A stretch of DNA of 34,837 bases from PS1 clade bacterium. GTDB lineage: Bacteria; Pseudomonadota; Alphaproteobacteria; RS24. The notes beneath the pieces were generated by a model. That model was not told where the DNA came from, did no database searches, and saw only the letters and a program-made list of their open reading frames with translations. The DNA lies in contig QOQK01000008.1 in assembly GCA_003331985.1 (NCBI GenBank), positions 1 through 34,837 of the forward strand, written 5' to 3'. This document shows positions 1-7,519 of this stretch, piece by piece. Each line of letters opens with the position of its first letter. The stretch's first letter is position 1. A program made the translations under genes and the position numbers.

Positions 1-45
1 ATCACCCATCAGCCTATTGCCGCCATTTATGACAATTTTATCCAT
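1..45 (-). CDS. murA: UDP-N-acetylglucosamine 1-carboxyvinyltransferase, N-terminal 15 residues only (partial)
   Basis: Only the first 15 codons lie in the window; the gene continues past base 1. The translation MDKIVINGGNRLMGD matches the very characteristic MurA N-terminus (MDKI-x-GGNRL-x-G). MurA transfers enolpyruvate from PEP to UDP-GlcNAc, the first committed step of peptidoglycan synthesis in the cytoplasm. The ATG at 45-43 is preceded by AAGGA, which overlaps the stop codon of the small gene upstream, so the two are probably translated together. The identification rests on a short but highly conserved stretch; the catalytic cysteine is outside the window. Confidence 0.8.
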   Translation of the reverse strand, partial: MDKIVINGGNRLMGD

Positions 46-50
46 TATTC

Positions 51-248
51 TTATTCCTTACCGGTATCTTCAGAATTTGCTGCTGAGTTCGCTGACAGTT
101 TCCCTGACAGGGATGAAGAACGCGGCTTTACTTGTTTTTGAGCTTGTTTACGACCCTCTTTCCGACGTTGCAAATTAGCCCGCAATGCCGCACCCAGCCG
201 TTCGTTGCGGTCAGGTTTTGACCCTGGTGAATTGTTAGATGGTGACAT
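51..248 (-). CDS. Small basic conserved hypothetical protein upstream of murA
   Basis: A 65-residue, very hydrophilic, lysine/arginine-rich protein with no signal peptide or membrane segment. The central stretch RLGAALRANLQRRKEGRKQ is likely an amphipathic, positively charged helix; both flanks (Ser/Asn/Pro/Gly-rich N-terminus, Ser/Ala/Asn-rich C-terminus) look disordered. From memory, short proteins with an ALRANLxRRK core occur just before murA in other alphaproteobacteria, which supports it being a real gene. It ends 5 bases before the murA start and its stop codon lies within the murA ribosome-binding site. The function is unknown; RNA or membrane-surface binding would fit the charge but is a guess. 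Confidence 0.65.
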   Translation of the reverse strand: MSPSNNSPGSKPDRNERLGAALRANLQRRKEGRKQAQKQVKPRSSSLSGKLSANSAANSEDTGKE

Positions 249-324
249 TTGAAACCGTTAAGAGTGATTTGATTGAGACTTGCCTAATTGGTCGTGCTGT
301 GGCACTTAATGGCCTCGATAACAG

Positions 325-399
325 GCTGCCGTAGCTCAGGGGTAGAGCACTCCCTTGGTAAGGGAGAGGCCGAGAGTTCAATTCTCTCCGGCAGCACCA
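325..399 (+). tRNA. tRNA-Thr, anticodon GGT
   Basis: A complete 75-nt cloverleaf can be drawn. The acceptor stem is GCTGCCG (325-331) with CGGCAGC (389-395). The D arm is GCTCAGGGGTAGAGC. The anticodon stem is CTCCC/GGGAG with loop TTGGTAA and anticodon GGT at 357-359. The T arm is GAGAG-TTCAATT-CTCTC, followed by discriminator A396 and an encoded CCA at 397-399. It reads ACC and ACU threonine codons. It stands alone on the plus strand between two minus-strand genes; no hairpin terminator is visible just after it. Confidence 0.97.
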
Positions 400-440
400 T
401 TTCCAAAACTTTCTCTCATACCCCATGCCCAGTTCTCCGG

Positions 441-1127
441 TTACTTCTGCACCAGCTTTTCAGCTTCTTTAGCGAACTGATCCGCATCCTTGCCTTCAGC
501 CTTTAAGAGTTCTGTAATATCAAAAGGTACCTTCGTGCCGGCCACACTTTTAGGCCGCGCTTCCATAGCATTTTGCCAACGCTGCATATGCTCTAAATCA
601 CGATTTTCAACACCTGACCAACTCGCTGTCCGTGTCCAACACCAATTCGCTATATCAGCAATAGAGAAGTCTTTTGCCAACCATTCACTTTCAGCCAGAT
701 GAGTATCAAGCACCTCAAAAAGGCGTCGAACCTCATTTTGATAGCGGTCAATCGCTGGCTGTATTTTTTCCGGGAAATACCTGAAGAACACATTCGCCTG
801 CCCCATCATGGGGCCAATGCCCCCCATCTGAAACATCAACCACGACATTACCTCGGCCCTGTCCTCTGCTTTGGTGGGCAGAAGCTTGCCGGTTTTCTCT
901 GCAAGGTGAATCATAATCGCAGCGCTTTCAAACACTCTCAGGTCGTTCAAATCACGGTCAATAATAGCAGGAATCCGGCCATTCGGGTTAATCGCAAGAT
1001 ACTCAGATTTTTTTTGATCGCCGGCCTGAAGGTCAATCACATGAACCGTATAATCCAGCTCAAGTTCTTCAAGCGTGACAGAGGCCTTGTATCCATTCGG
1101 TGTAGGTGATGTGTACAAATCAATCAT
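441..1127 (-). CDS. yfcG: Nu-class glutathione S-transferase, YfcG-like disulfide-bond oxidoreductase
   Basis: A 228-residue cytosolic GST. The N-terminal thioredoxin-like domain (about 1-80) begins [14 protein letters not shown], nearly the same as E. coli YfcG, including Thr9 and Asn11, which in YfcG contact glutathione. NPNGRIPAI and [15 protein letters not shown] form the glutathione site. The helical domain carries [10 protein letters not shown] and the N-capping segment [10 protein letters not shown] typical of the family. Nu-class members hold two glutathiones and act mainly as disulfide reductases rather than detoxifying transferases. The C-terminal 30 residues ([20 protein letters not shown]) extend beyond YfcG as a charged helix. 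A GAGG ribosome-binding site precedes the ATG. It stands alone, facing the tRNA. Confidence 0.9.
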   Translation of the reverse strand: MIDLYTSPTPNGYKASVTLEELELDYTVHVIDLQAGDQKKSEYLAINPNGRIPAIIDRDLNDLRVFESAAIMIHLAEKTGKLLPTKAEDRAEVMSWLMFQMGGIGPMMGQANVFFRYFPEKIQPAIDRYQNEVRRLFEVLDTHLAESEWLAKDFSIADIANWCWTRTASWSGVENRDLEHMQRWQNAMEARPKSVAGTKVPFDITELLKAEGKDADQFAKEAEKLVQK

Positions 1128-1259
1128 TCTTTACCTCATAATTAGAAGCAATGATGACCTGAATTTCAGGGACTGACAAGAGGCTAAAGTCAGCGGTTAT
1201 GATGATGAAAAATAAATTTAAAGGAAAGAATTACAGCTAATTTAGCAGACAAATATTTA

Positions 1260-1831
1260 TCATTGCAAATCCACGCTAAGTCCAATCATCAACCTATCTA
1301 ATTCATCGCCTTCTATATTTCCTGGTGTAAAATCAAACCTCAAATACTGGCCATCAGACAGCGTATAATCCACACCAAAGCCATAAAGAAAACCGTTACC
1401 TTCATTTTCGGAAGTATTTGAAGCATCCGAACTGGCCAGATAAAGGCCAAGCCGTAAATAAGGTGAGAAAGGATTTTTCATCCGAATATGCGTAAGGCCA
1501 GATAATTCATACATTTTAACATCAGAATATTGCCCGGCTTATTTGTATAGTCATTCGCACCTGTATAGCCAAGTTCAAGGCTTATCATGTCATTGAAAGA
1601 ATACCCGCCTCCAAGGTAGAAGCCGCTACCTTCCTCTTCCAAATCATTCGTCTGCCCGGCAAATTCAAAACTACTCTCTAAGACAGCACCGGCAGTCACA
1701 TAGAAGTGAGTAGCTGTATCAGTTTCATTTTGAGCTAACGCATGAGATGGTATGAGTAGAACAGCCAATATTGGCAAAACCAGATTTTGTGAGAAAAGCG
1801 AACTGGCCACCCTGATGAATACAAACATCAT
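1260..1831 (-). pseudogene. Outer-membrane beta-barrel protein (OmpA-like/porin family), frameshifted
   Basis: Two minus-strand reading frames together make one protein. The first (1831-1478) has a signal peptide ending SHALA-Q and then alternating beta-strand sequence up to LELGYTGANDYTNKPG. The second (open from about 1538 to 1260) continues GQYSDVKMYELSGLTHI, then PYLRLGLYLASSDAS, and ends LMIGLSVDLQ, a normal aromatic/hydrophobic final barrel strand. One missing base near the GGG run at 1533-1535 would join them into a protein of about 190 residues. Before the break the frame runs off into a short unrelated tail (NILMLKCMNYLALRIFG). The family is small 8-stranded OmpA/OmpW-type barrels. 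It may be a true recent pseudogene or a sequencing error; both halves otherwise look intact. Confidence 0.75.
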
Positions 1832-1900
1832 ATCCCCCTATTTTTATTATTTTCAGGAAGTTATTTGTCAAAAAACCTAGCCGACAAAAACACATATGGC

Positions 1901-1942
1901 AAAAAACAAAGTCAGGGAGCCTGAAAAGACTAACCCTGACTT
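1901..1942 (-). terminator. Rho-independent terminator of nrdAB
   Basis: A perfect 9-bp inverted repeat, AAGTCAGGG (1909-1917) and CCCTGACTT (1934-1942), with a 16-base loop. On the minus strand the stem is followed within two bases by six T (plus-strand A at 1901-1906). It sits 24 bases after the nrdB stop codon. Confidence 0.8.
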
Positions 1943-1966
1943 GCTGTGCTTGTCTGTATTATGTGC

Positions 1967-2926
1967 TTATCCGAAGGCCTCATCCCACGTGCCAGAAGTG
2001 GAGGCTTTTGAATATTCCGTGGCACGATTCTCAAAGAAATTGGTGTGTTCAATACCATTCAACATCTCATCCATCCAAGGAAGAGGGTTCTTCTCAATAT
2101 CGTAAATCGGGTTCAAATTAAGCTGGGTCAGACGACGATTACCGATATAGCGGATATAATTTTTGACTTCGCTTGGCTCAAGACCTTCAACACCGCCCAT
2201 TTCAAAAGCAAGATCAATAAAAGCATCTTCATGTGTGACAACTGTCTCACAGGCCTTATACAAATCTTTCTTCGTTTCTTCAGTCCAGATTTCCGGATTC
2301 TCATTTACGAAAGTGTTAAACAAGCGAACAATCGAATTGGTGTGCAAGGTCTCGTCGCGCGCGGACCAAGTTACAATCTGACCCATGCCTTTCATTTTAT
2401 TGAAACGCGGGAAATTCATCAGAATCGCAAAGCTAGCAAAAAGCTGGAGGCCTTCCGTGAAAGCGCCAAAGACTGCAAGCGTTTTGGCAATGTCGGTTTT
2501 TGTTTCAACACCCCATTCTTGCATGTAGTCATATTTGTCTTTCATTTCGCCATATTTCAGGAATGCTTCATATTCAACTTCTGGCATGCCGATTGTATCA
2601 AGCAAATGCGAATAGGCAGCAATATGAATGGTTTCCATATTTGAAAACGCAGAAAGCATCATCTGAATTTCTGTGGGTTTAAAAACCTGAGAATAATGCT
2701 TCATATAGCAATTATTCACTTCCACATCAGCTTGGACGAAAAACCGGAAAATCTGTGTCAGGAGGTTCTTTTCACCTACTGTCATATTCTTGTGCCAATC
2801 TTTAACATCCTCGGCGAGTGGAACTTCCTCAGGCAACCAGTGAATGCGCTGTTGAGTGAGCCAAGAGTCATACGCCCACGGATAAAGGAATGGTTTATAA
2901 ACAATGCGGTCTTCTAGAAGTGACAT
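1967..2926 (-). CDS. nrdB: Ribonucleoside-diphosphate reductase, beta (radical) subunit
   Basis: A 319-residue class I R2 protein that houses the metal-radical cofactor passing the radical to NrdA. The six metal ligands are all present at E. coli spacing: Asp67, Glu98, His101 (ETIH), Glu158, Glu192 and His195 (DETLH). The radical tyrosine is Tyr105 in the ExxHxxxY pattern, so this is not the Phe-substituted class Ic type. The C-terminus (SGTWDEAFG) resembles the tail that docks into NrdA. It is shorter than the 375-residue E. coli protein and has no N-terminal ATP-cone. It lies 66 bases after nrdA in the same operon, with AGAGGA before the ATG, and ends in its own terminator. Confidence 0.95.
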   Translation of the reverse strand: MSLLEDRIVYKPFLYPWAYDSWLTQQRIHWLPEEVPLAEDVKDWHKNMTVGEKNLLTQIFRFFVQADVEVNNCYMKHYSQVFKPTEIQMMLSAFSNMETIHIAAYSHLLDTIGMPEVEYEAFLKYGEMKDKYDYMQEWGVETKTDIAKTLAVFGAFTEGLQLFASFAILMNFPRFNKMKGMGQIVTWSARDETLHTNSIVRLFNTFVNENPEIWTEETKKDLYKACETVVTHEDAFIDLAFEMGGVEGLEPSEVKNYIRYIGNRRLTQLNLNPIYDIEKNPLPWMDEMLNGIEHTNFFENRATEYSKASTSGTWDEAFG

Positions 2927-2992
2927 GACACACGTCCTCTTAGTTAAGTTGTAATTTATTCTGCATCCAAAAGAGCAAACCTAATGAGCGGT

Positions 2993-4963
2993 TTACTGAC
3001 AGGAAGCACATTCTTCATAATCGATGGTCGATACAGCAACAGTTTTTGCTGTATCCTGATCAGTGTGCGCTTCACCATCATTCTTTTCAGCGCGCTGAAT
3101 AGAAAGTGAACGACAATAATATAAACTCTTCACGCCGCGCTTCCATGCCTGATAATGAATTTGGTGTAGGTCGCGTTTATGAATATCGGCGGGTAAGAAT
3201 ACGTTTAGAGATTGCGCCTGATCGATTAGCGGTGCACGATCGCCGGCAAATTCAATCAACCATCTCTGGTCAATCTCGAAAGCAGTCTTAAAGACGGCCT
3301 TTTCTTCATCTGTGAGGAAATCAAGATGCATGACGGAGCCACCACTGGTCACGATAGATGACCAAGTATCATCATCATTGCGACCTTTTTCATCCAGCAA
3401 TTTAGCTAGATGGCGGTTACGGACATTAAATGAGCCTGACAGCGTCTTATGCGTAAAGCTGTTACCGGCAATAGGTTCAATGCCGGGGCTGGTCCCACCA
3501 CAGATGATTGAAATGGAAGCGGTTGGCGCAATTGCTGTCTTATTGGAGAATCGCTCCTGCATGCCGCATTCTGCTGCATCGGGACATGCGCCACGCTCTT
3601 CAGCCATCTGGCGGGACGCATGATCAACCTGCTCTTTAATGTGAGAGAAAATACGGTTATTCCAAACTTTCGCCATGACAGATTCCCATGGAATCATGTT
3701 GGCTTGCAAATATGAATGGAAGCCCATCACGCCAAGACCGACACTGCGCTCACGCATCGCGGCATATTTTGCTTTTGCCATGCTATCAGGCGCTCGTTGG
3801 ATGAAATCCTCCAGAACATTATCAAGGAAGCGCATCACATCAGGTAGGAAGTTCGGGTCATCCTGCCAGTCTTCATATTTTTCGACATTTACAGATGACA
3901 AGCAGCAAACGGCTGTTCTGTCCTCGCCCAAATGGTCTTGGCCTGTTGGGAGGGTGATTTCAGCACATAGATTTGAGGTTTTAATTTCAAGGTTCAAAAG
4001 CTTTTGATGCTCTGGACGCTGATTATTCACTGTGTCCCGGAAAATCATATAAGGTTCGCCCGTCTCAATGCGTGCGGTGAGCATGCGAATCCACAAATCA
4101 CGCGCCTTTACCGAAGCCTGGACAGAATTGTCTTTAGGGCTGCGAAGCGCCCAGTCTTCGTCATTTTCAACGGCGCGCATAAAGGCATCAGAAATCAGAA
4201 TACCATGATGCAAATTCAAGGCTTTACGATTTGGATCTCCACCGGTCGGGCGACGAATCTCAATAAATTCCTCAATCTCTGGATGATCAACCGGCAAATA
4301 AACTGCCGCAGAACCCCGACGCAGAGAACCTTGAGAAATAGCAAGGGTCAGGCTATCCATGACGCGAATGAAGGGCACAATGCCTGAAGTCTTACCGTTT
4401 TGACCTACTTTCTCACCAATAGAACGCAAATTCCCCCAATAAGATCCAATACCACCACCCCGTGCGGCAAGCCAGACATTCTCATTCCATAAATCCACAA
4501 TGTCAGAGAGGCTGTCATTGGCTTCATTCAAGAAGCAGGAAATAGGAAGGCCTCTGGTGGTGCCGCCATTAGAAAGAATCGGCGTTGAAGGCATGAACCA
4601 CAACTTCGATATGTAATCATAAAGTCGTTGAGCATGCGCTTCATCATCACCATAGAAAGAAGCAACACGCGCAAATAAACTTTGATAAGTCTCACCGGGC
4701 ATCAAATACCGGTCTGTCAGCGTGGCTTTGCCAAATTCAGTCAATAAAGCGTCGCGTGAGGAATCAATTTTTACGCTCGGACGGTCTTCAAACTGGACAA
4801 TTTGATTGCCCCGTTCAAAATCCATCTGAGGTTGTGCGGTCACATCATGACCTTCAGCCTTACGGCTGCCCCTTAATTCCTGCGATGCTGTTTTCAACAC
4901 ATCCTGAACCTGCTGCTCGGCAGCCTCTGTCTGACCATCTTTTCTGTCAGTATTATTAAACAT
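2993..4963 (-). CDS. nrdA: Ribonucleoside-diphosphate reductase, alpha (catalytic) subunit
   Basis: A 656-residue class I R1 subunit reducing NDPs to dNDPs. Visible active-site residues are Cys143 (LPISCFLNE), Asn331/Cys333/Glu335 (NLCAE) and Cys353 (AVCCLSS), matching E. coli Cys225, Asn437/Cys439/Glu441 and Cys462. The radical-relay pair Tyr615-Tyr616 (SLYYCRS) and the thioredoxin-accessible tail CASCQ (Cys652, Cys655) are also present. The first 70 residues are polar and lack the VxKRDG signature of an ATP-cone, so the usual dATP overall-activity site is missing. The ATG has GAGG ten bases upstream. It is first gene of the nrdAB operon; a 374-base upstream region holds an NrdR-like box and a DnaA box. 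Confidence 0.95.
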   Translation of the reverse strand: MFNNTDRKDGQTEAAEQQVQDVLKTASQELRGSRKAEGHDVTAQPQMDFERGNQIVQFEDRPSVKIDSSRDALLTEFGKATLTDRYLMPGETYQSLFARVASFYGDDEAHAQRLYDYISKLWFMPSTPILSNGGTTRGLPISCFLNEANDSLSDIVDLWNENVWLAARGGGIGSYWGNLRSIGEKVGQNGKTSGIVPFIRVMDSLTLAISQGSLRRGSAAVYLPVDHPEIEEFIEIRRPTGGDPNRKALNLHHGILISDAFMRAVENDEDWALRSPKDNSVQASVKARDLWIRMLTARIETGEPYMIFRDTVNNQRPEHQKLLNLEIKTSNLCAEITLPTGQDHLGEDRTAVCCLSSVNVEKYEDWQDDPNFLPDVMRFLDNVLEDFIQRAPDSMAKAKYAAMRERSVGLGVMGFHSYLQANMIPWESVMAKVWNNRIFSHIKEQVDHASRQMAEERGACPDAAECGMQERFSNKTAIAPTASISIICGGTSPGIEPIAGNSFTHKTLSGSFNVRNRHLAKLLDEKGRNDDDTWSSIVTSGGSVMHLDFLTDEEKAVFKTAFEIDQRWLIEFAGDRAPLIDQAQSLNVFLPADIHKRDLHQIHYQAWKRGVKSLYYCRSLSIQRAEKNDGEAHTDQDTAKTVAVSTIDYEECASCQ

Positions 4964-5163
4964 TCGCCCGTCCTCAGTGCCAAAGATAAATTTCGATTAG
5001 ACAAAAATTCATCTTAATAAGCTGTGTATTGCCATCTTTTGAGCCTAAATTTGGGGGCAATTTACCGGCAGGTGCGTAAAAACACACCATGAAAAACGTC
5101 GATCATGGCCGAGAATTAGTCCCCAAATCTGACCCGTCATAAAATCCGACAAATCAGCAAAAA

Positions 5164-5179
5164 CTACAAGATATAGTGT
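5164..5179 (-). promoter_or_regulatory. NrdR-box-like operator upstream of nrdAB
   Basis: The 16-mer CTACAAGATATAGTGT agrees with the NrdR consensus acaCwAtATaTwGtgt at 13 of 16 positions by my count and is a near-palindrome. NrdR is the ATP/dATP-sensing repressor of ribonucleotide reductase genes. NrdR boxes normally occur as pairs about three helical turns apart; I could not find a convincing second box nearby, so this is a single-box assignment. Confidence 0.45.
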
Positions 5180-5326
5180 CTCAAACCATTTGATGCGTCA
5201 ACAGGTAGTATATGTTTTTTTTTGTATTTTTTAAGACTTGCGCTCTAGTCATTGAAATTACAGGCAAATATTCTTAAAAAAAATTTCATTTGAAAGCATT
5301 CATGGTTACGAAACAATTGTAGTCAC

Positions 5327-5335
5327 TTATCCACA
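5327..5335 (+). promoter_or_regulatory. Perfect DnaA box (TTATCCACA) in the nrdAB upstream region
   Basis: An exact consensus 9-mer, lying 364 bases from the nrdA start and 2 bases beyond the stop codon of the DUF1475 gene. DnaA regulates nrdAB in E. coli. One such 9-mer has a low but real chance of occurring randomly (about 0.3 expected on both strands of this window). Confidence 0.5.
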
Positions 5336-5337
5336 GG

Positions 5338-5637
5338 TCATTTTGAATCAGTGATTTGGTCCAAACGGGTCAGAATCCATATAGCTGTGACGATATTTCC
5401 GAAAAAATAGATCGGCACAGACCACATGGCAGCTTTTTTCCAGTCACTTTCAACGGTAAAAATAACGGCGGTCATACAGACAACCCCAAGCACCAGGTCC
5501 AGTATAGTGACCAGCCCCCAGGGCTCAGCAAGCACTTTGTCAAAGCCACTCAACCCGACTGCCAGATAAGCCATCACACAAGCGACCAAAAAAACAGATA
5601 ATGCAAAGCCAACAATAAGTTTTAATTTTTGAGACAT
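5338..5637 (-). CDS. DUF1475-like small integral membrane protein
   Basis: A 99-residue protein with three predicted membrane segments (about 6-28, 40-62 and 70-91). The segment AEPWGLVTILDLVLGVVC, with a Pro-Trp-Gly/Val-Thr-x-x-Asp-Leu core at the start of TM2, is what I associate with the DUF1475 family. No function is established. GGAGG lies seven bases before the ATG, a strong ribosome-binding site. The gene is on the same strand as nrdAB but 374 bases away, so it is probably its own unit. The family label is from motif memory, not a profile search. Confidence 0.6.
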   Translation of the reverse strand: MSQKLKLIVGFALSVFLVACVMAYLAVGLSGFDKVLAEPWGLVTILDLVLGVVCMTAVIFTVESDWKKAAMWSVPIYFFGNIVTAIWILTRLDQITDSK

Positions 5638-5793
5638 GAGATCCTCCCCTTTCTTTCAAATGGTATGCAGCATTTCATCACTGCACAATTTCGTCACAAT
5701 CAGGGACATAAAAAAACCACATCCCTCAACTAAATAATCATACATAGATGAACCGTGAAGCCAAAACCGTTCTCATTAAATAAGGAGACTCAC

Positions 5794-6357
5794 ATGATAA
5801 AAAATGAAAAGATGCACCAATCAATGCTCAAAATAATACCACGCGTGATATTAGTTCTTTTTATTTTTACCGGCGCTGTTCAACCCTCATTTGCATGGGA
5901 CGAAAATGGCTATGTCAAACCTGATGAAACAACCCTAGAAAAACAACTCACCCCACTTCAATATTATGTGACGCAAGAAGACGGCACAGAAAAGCCTTTC
6001 GACAATTTATACTGGAACGAACAGCGTGACGGGATATTTGTCGATGTCATTTCCGGAGAACCTCTTTTTTCTTCAAGAGATAAATATAAGAGTGGAACCG
6101 GCTGGCCGTCTTTTATCCGCCCCCTGACACCTGATAATATTATCGAGAAGCCTGATAATTTTCTTTTCATAGAACGTACGGAATTACGTTCCAAATATGC
6201 CGATAGCCATTTGGGGCATGTATTTGATGATGGCCCCGCTCCAACAGGATTGCGTTATTGTATAAACTCAGCCGCATTGAAATTTGTTCCGGTAGAGGAC
6301 ATGGCGGCTGAAGGCTATGAAAATTATCTCGCGCCTTTTGAGACATCGGAGCAATAG
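5794..6357 (+). CDS. msrB: Exported peptide-methionine (R)-S-oxide reductase, single-cysteine type
   Basis: A 187-residue MsrB with an N-terminal signal peptide (hydrophobic [16 protein letters not shown], cleavage after PSFA). The start at 5794 is chosen because AAGGAG lies seven bases upstream; an ATG at 5755 has no such site. The MsrB fold is shown by [32 protein letters not shown] and the catalytic cysteine Cys156 in LRYCINS. The two CxxC pairs that bind zinc in many MsrBs are absent, and Cys156 is the only cysteine in the whole protein, so no internal resolving cysteine exists. It repairs oxidised methionine in periplasmic proteins and must be recycled by an outside thiol, possibly supplied by the CcdA-like protein at 9.3 kb (inference). 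Confidence 0.9.
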   Translation: MIKNEKMHQSMLKIIPRVILVLFIFTGAVQPSFAWDENGYVKPDETTLEKQLTPLQYYVTQEDGTEKPFDNLYWNEQRDGIFVDVISGEPLFSSRDKYKSGTGWPSFIRPLTPDNIIEKPDNFLFIERTELRSKYADSHLGHVFDDGPAPTGLRYCINSAALKFVPVEDMAAEGYENYLAPFETSEQ

Positions 6358-6377
6358 AGGCTCAACCCATCAAGAAC

Positions 6378-7295
6378 TCAGGCAGGCTCACCTGAAATCA
6401 TTGCGGCAATGTGTGAGGCGACAGCATCGGGCTTTTCAAATGGCAGAAAATGGGTTGTATCCTCGATTGTTCTAAACGTCACAGGTTTACGGGTTTTCAA
6501 AAACGGCTTGTTGGAATAAACCGTTGAGCCTTTCTCAGCTTGCACCAGCACCACATTACATGTGAGGGCTTTGATGGCACGCGCCGAATTATGCCGTTGA
6601 GCAATGTAATTCTGTGCCTCCCATTCAGGCTGACAACAGAGACCTACACCTCCCTCTTTGGGCTCAATCGCCGATTCAAGATATGCATTGAGAAAACCTT
6701 CATCATCTTTTGTAAAAGCCCCACGCCCGTAATAGGACTGAGCAATCTCTGAACGAGATTTAAAAACTCTGCGGCGTCGGCTGGACCGACGAATGAGATG
6801 ACCGACAGGATGCGGTAATTTGAGTTGATGTAAAAAGCCGGATAGCCAACCGAGATGATAAGGAATAATAACCGGATCGACGAGCACAAGCCCTTCGACA
6901 AGGTCAGGCCGTTCAGCAGCAGCAAGAATAGACGTTGTTGCGCCAAGACTGTGACCAGTGAGATAGATTTTTTGTCCGTGGCGGTCTGCGAGTTTCTCTA
7001 CGAAACGAATCATATCGTCCTTGTAAGGACTCCAGCTTTTCAGTTCTTTCGGATTTGCAGACAGTTTGGTTGCACCATGACCGCGCGCGTCCCAGGCATA
7101 AATATGAGCTAGGTCAGTAAGTCTTGAAAGTAATGGGGCATAGGTGCCGCCGCTAAAACCATTCGCATGAGCCCAATGAATTACAGGCGCACTTTTGGGA
7201 GCATCCCAATGCAAGTAATTTATGCTGTCTTCGAAAAAAGCGTTTGGTTGACCGTGAAATGGCATCTGTATTTTTTGAGTTGCAAGAGGTGACAT
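6378..7295 (-). CDS. Alpha/beta hydrolase
   Basis: A 305-residue cytosolic alpha/beta hydrolase. The oxyanion-hole strand is IHWAHANGFSGGTY, followed by IYAWDARGHGAT, the nucleophile elbow GHSLGA (Ser), VEGLVLVDPV and a C-terminal catalytic His in TTHFLPFEKP. A basic insertion (RRSSRRRRVFKSRSE) lies in the cap region. The ATG at 7295 has AGGTGGAG upstream and is preferred over a GTG four codons earlier. The substrate cannot be read from sequence; esterase or lactonase-like activity is typical. It converges with msrB, leaving only 20 bases between their stops, and has no obvious operon partner. Confidence 0.85.
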   Translation of the reverse strand: MSPLATQKIQMPFHGQPNAFFEDSINYLHWDAPKSAPVIHWAHANGFSGGTYAPLLSRLTDLAHIYAWDARGHGATKLSANPKELKSWSPYKDDMIRFVEKLADRHGQKIYLTGHSLGATTSILAAAERPDLVEGLVLVDPVIIPYHLGWLSGFLHQLKLPHPVGHLIRRSSRRRRVFKSRSEIAQSYYGRGAFTKDDEGFLNAYLESAIEPKEGGVGLCCQPEWEAQNYIAQRHNSARAIKALTCNVVLVQAEKGSTVYSNKPFLKTRKPVTFRTIEDTTHFLPFEKPDAVASHIAAMISGEPA

Positions 7296-7519
7296 GATCT
7301 TCTCCACCTTTGTATATAAAAATTCAAGCTTATGATATTTCAGATAGATTAATTTCCAATCATGGCGAGATTTTAAAGTGGATATTTACCCAATAATAGA
7401 ACGCCCGATATTAAAACATCACTTCGTAAGAAACTAATAATACTGCTCACTAAGCTCACTATGCAAATCGAGCCTTGCGTGATAAGTCATAACTTTGAGC
7501 CACAACACAACAAAACCAA

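Larger units (their letters stand above)
4964..5337. other. Long non-coding region upstream of nrdAB
   Basis: No credible gene. It is AT-rich and holds, from the nrdA side: an 8-bp inverted repeat ATTTGGGG (5049-5056)/CCCCAAAT (5121-5128); a small hairpin GGTGCG (5071-5076)/CACACC (5083-5088); an NrdR-like box (5164-5179); a possible minus-strand -35 TTGACG (5201-5196) placed 20 bases from TATATC inside the box, a poor spacing; a T-rich run (5215-5232); and a perfect DnaA box (5327-5335). It looks like a regulated promoter and leader of about 200 nt for nrdA. Confidence 0.6.

Noticed and set aside
2045-2644. A 199-codon plus-strand open frame opposite nrdB
   Set aside because: It is a shadow of a strongly conserved gene, with no ribosome-binding site and no protein-like features.
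5215-5232. T-rich run TTTTTTTTTGTATTTTTT upstream of nrdA
   Set aside because: No stem precedes it on the plus strand and no gene ends before it, so it is not a terminator; it may only be an AT-rich promoter element.
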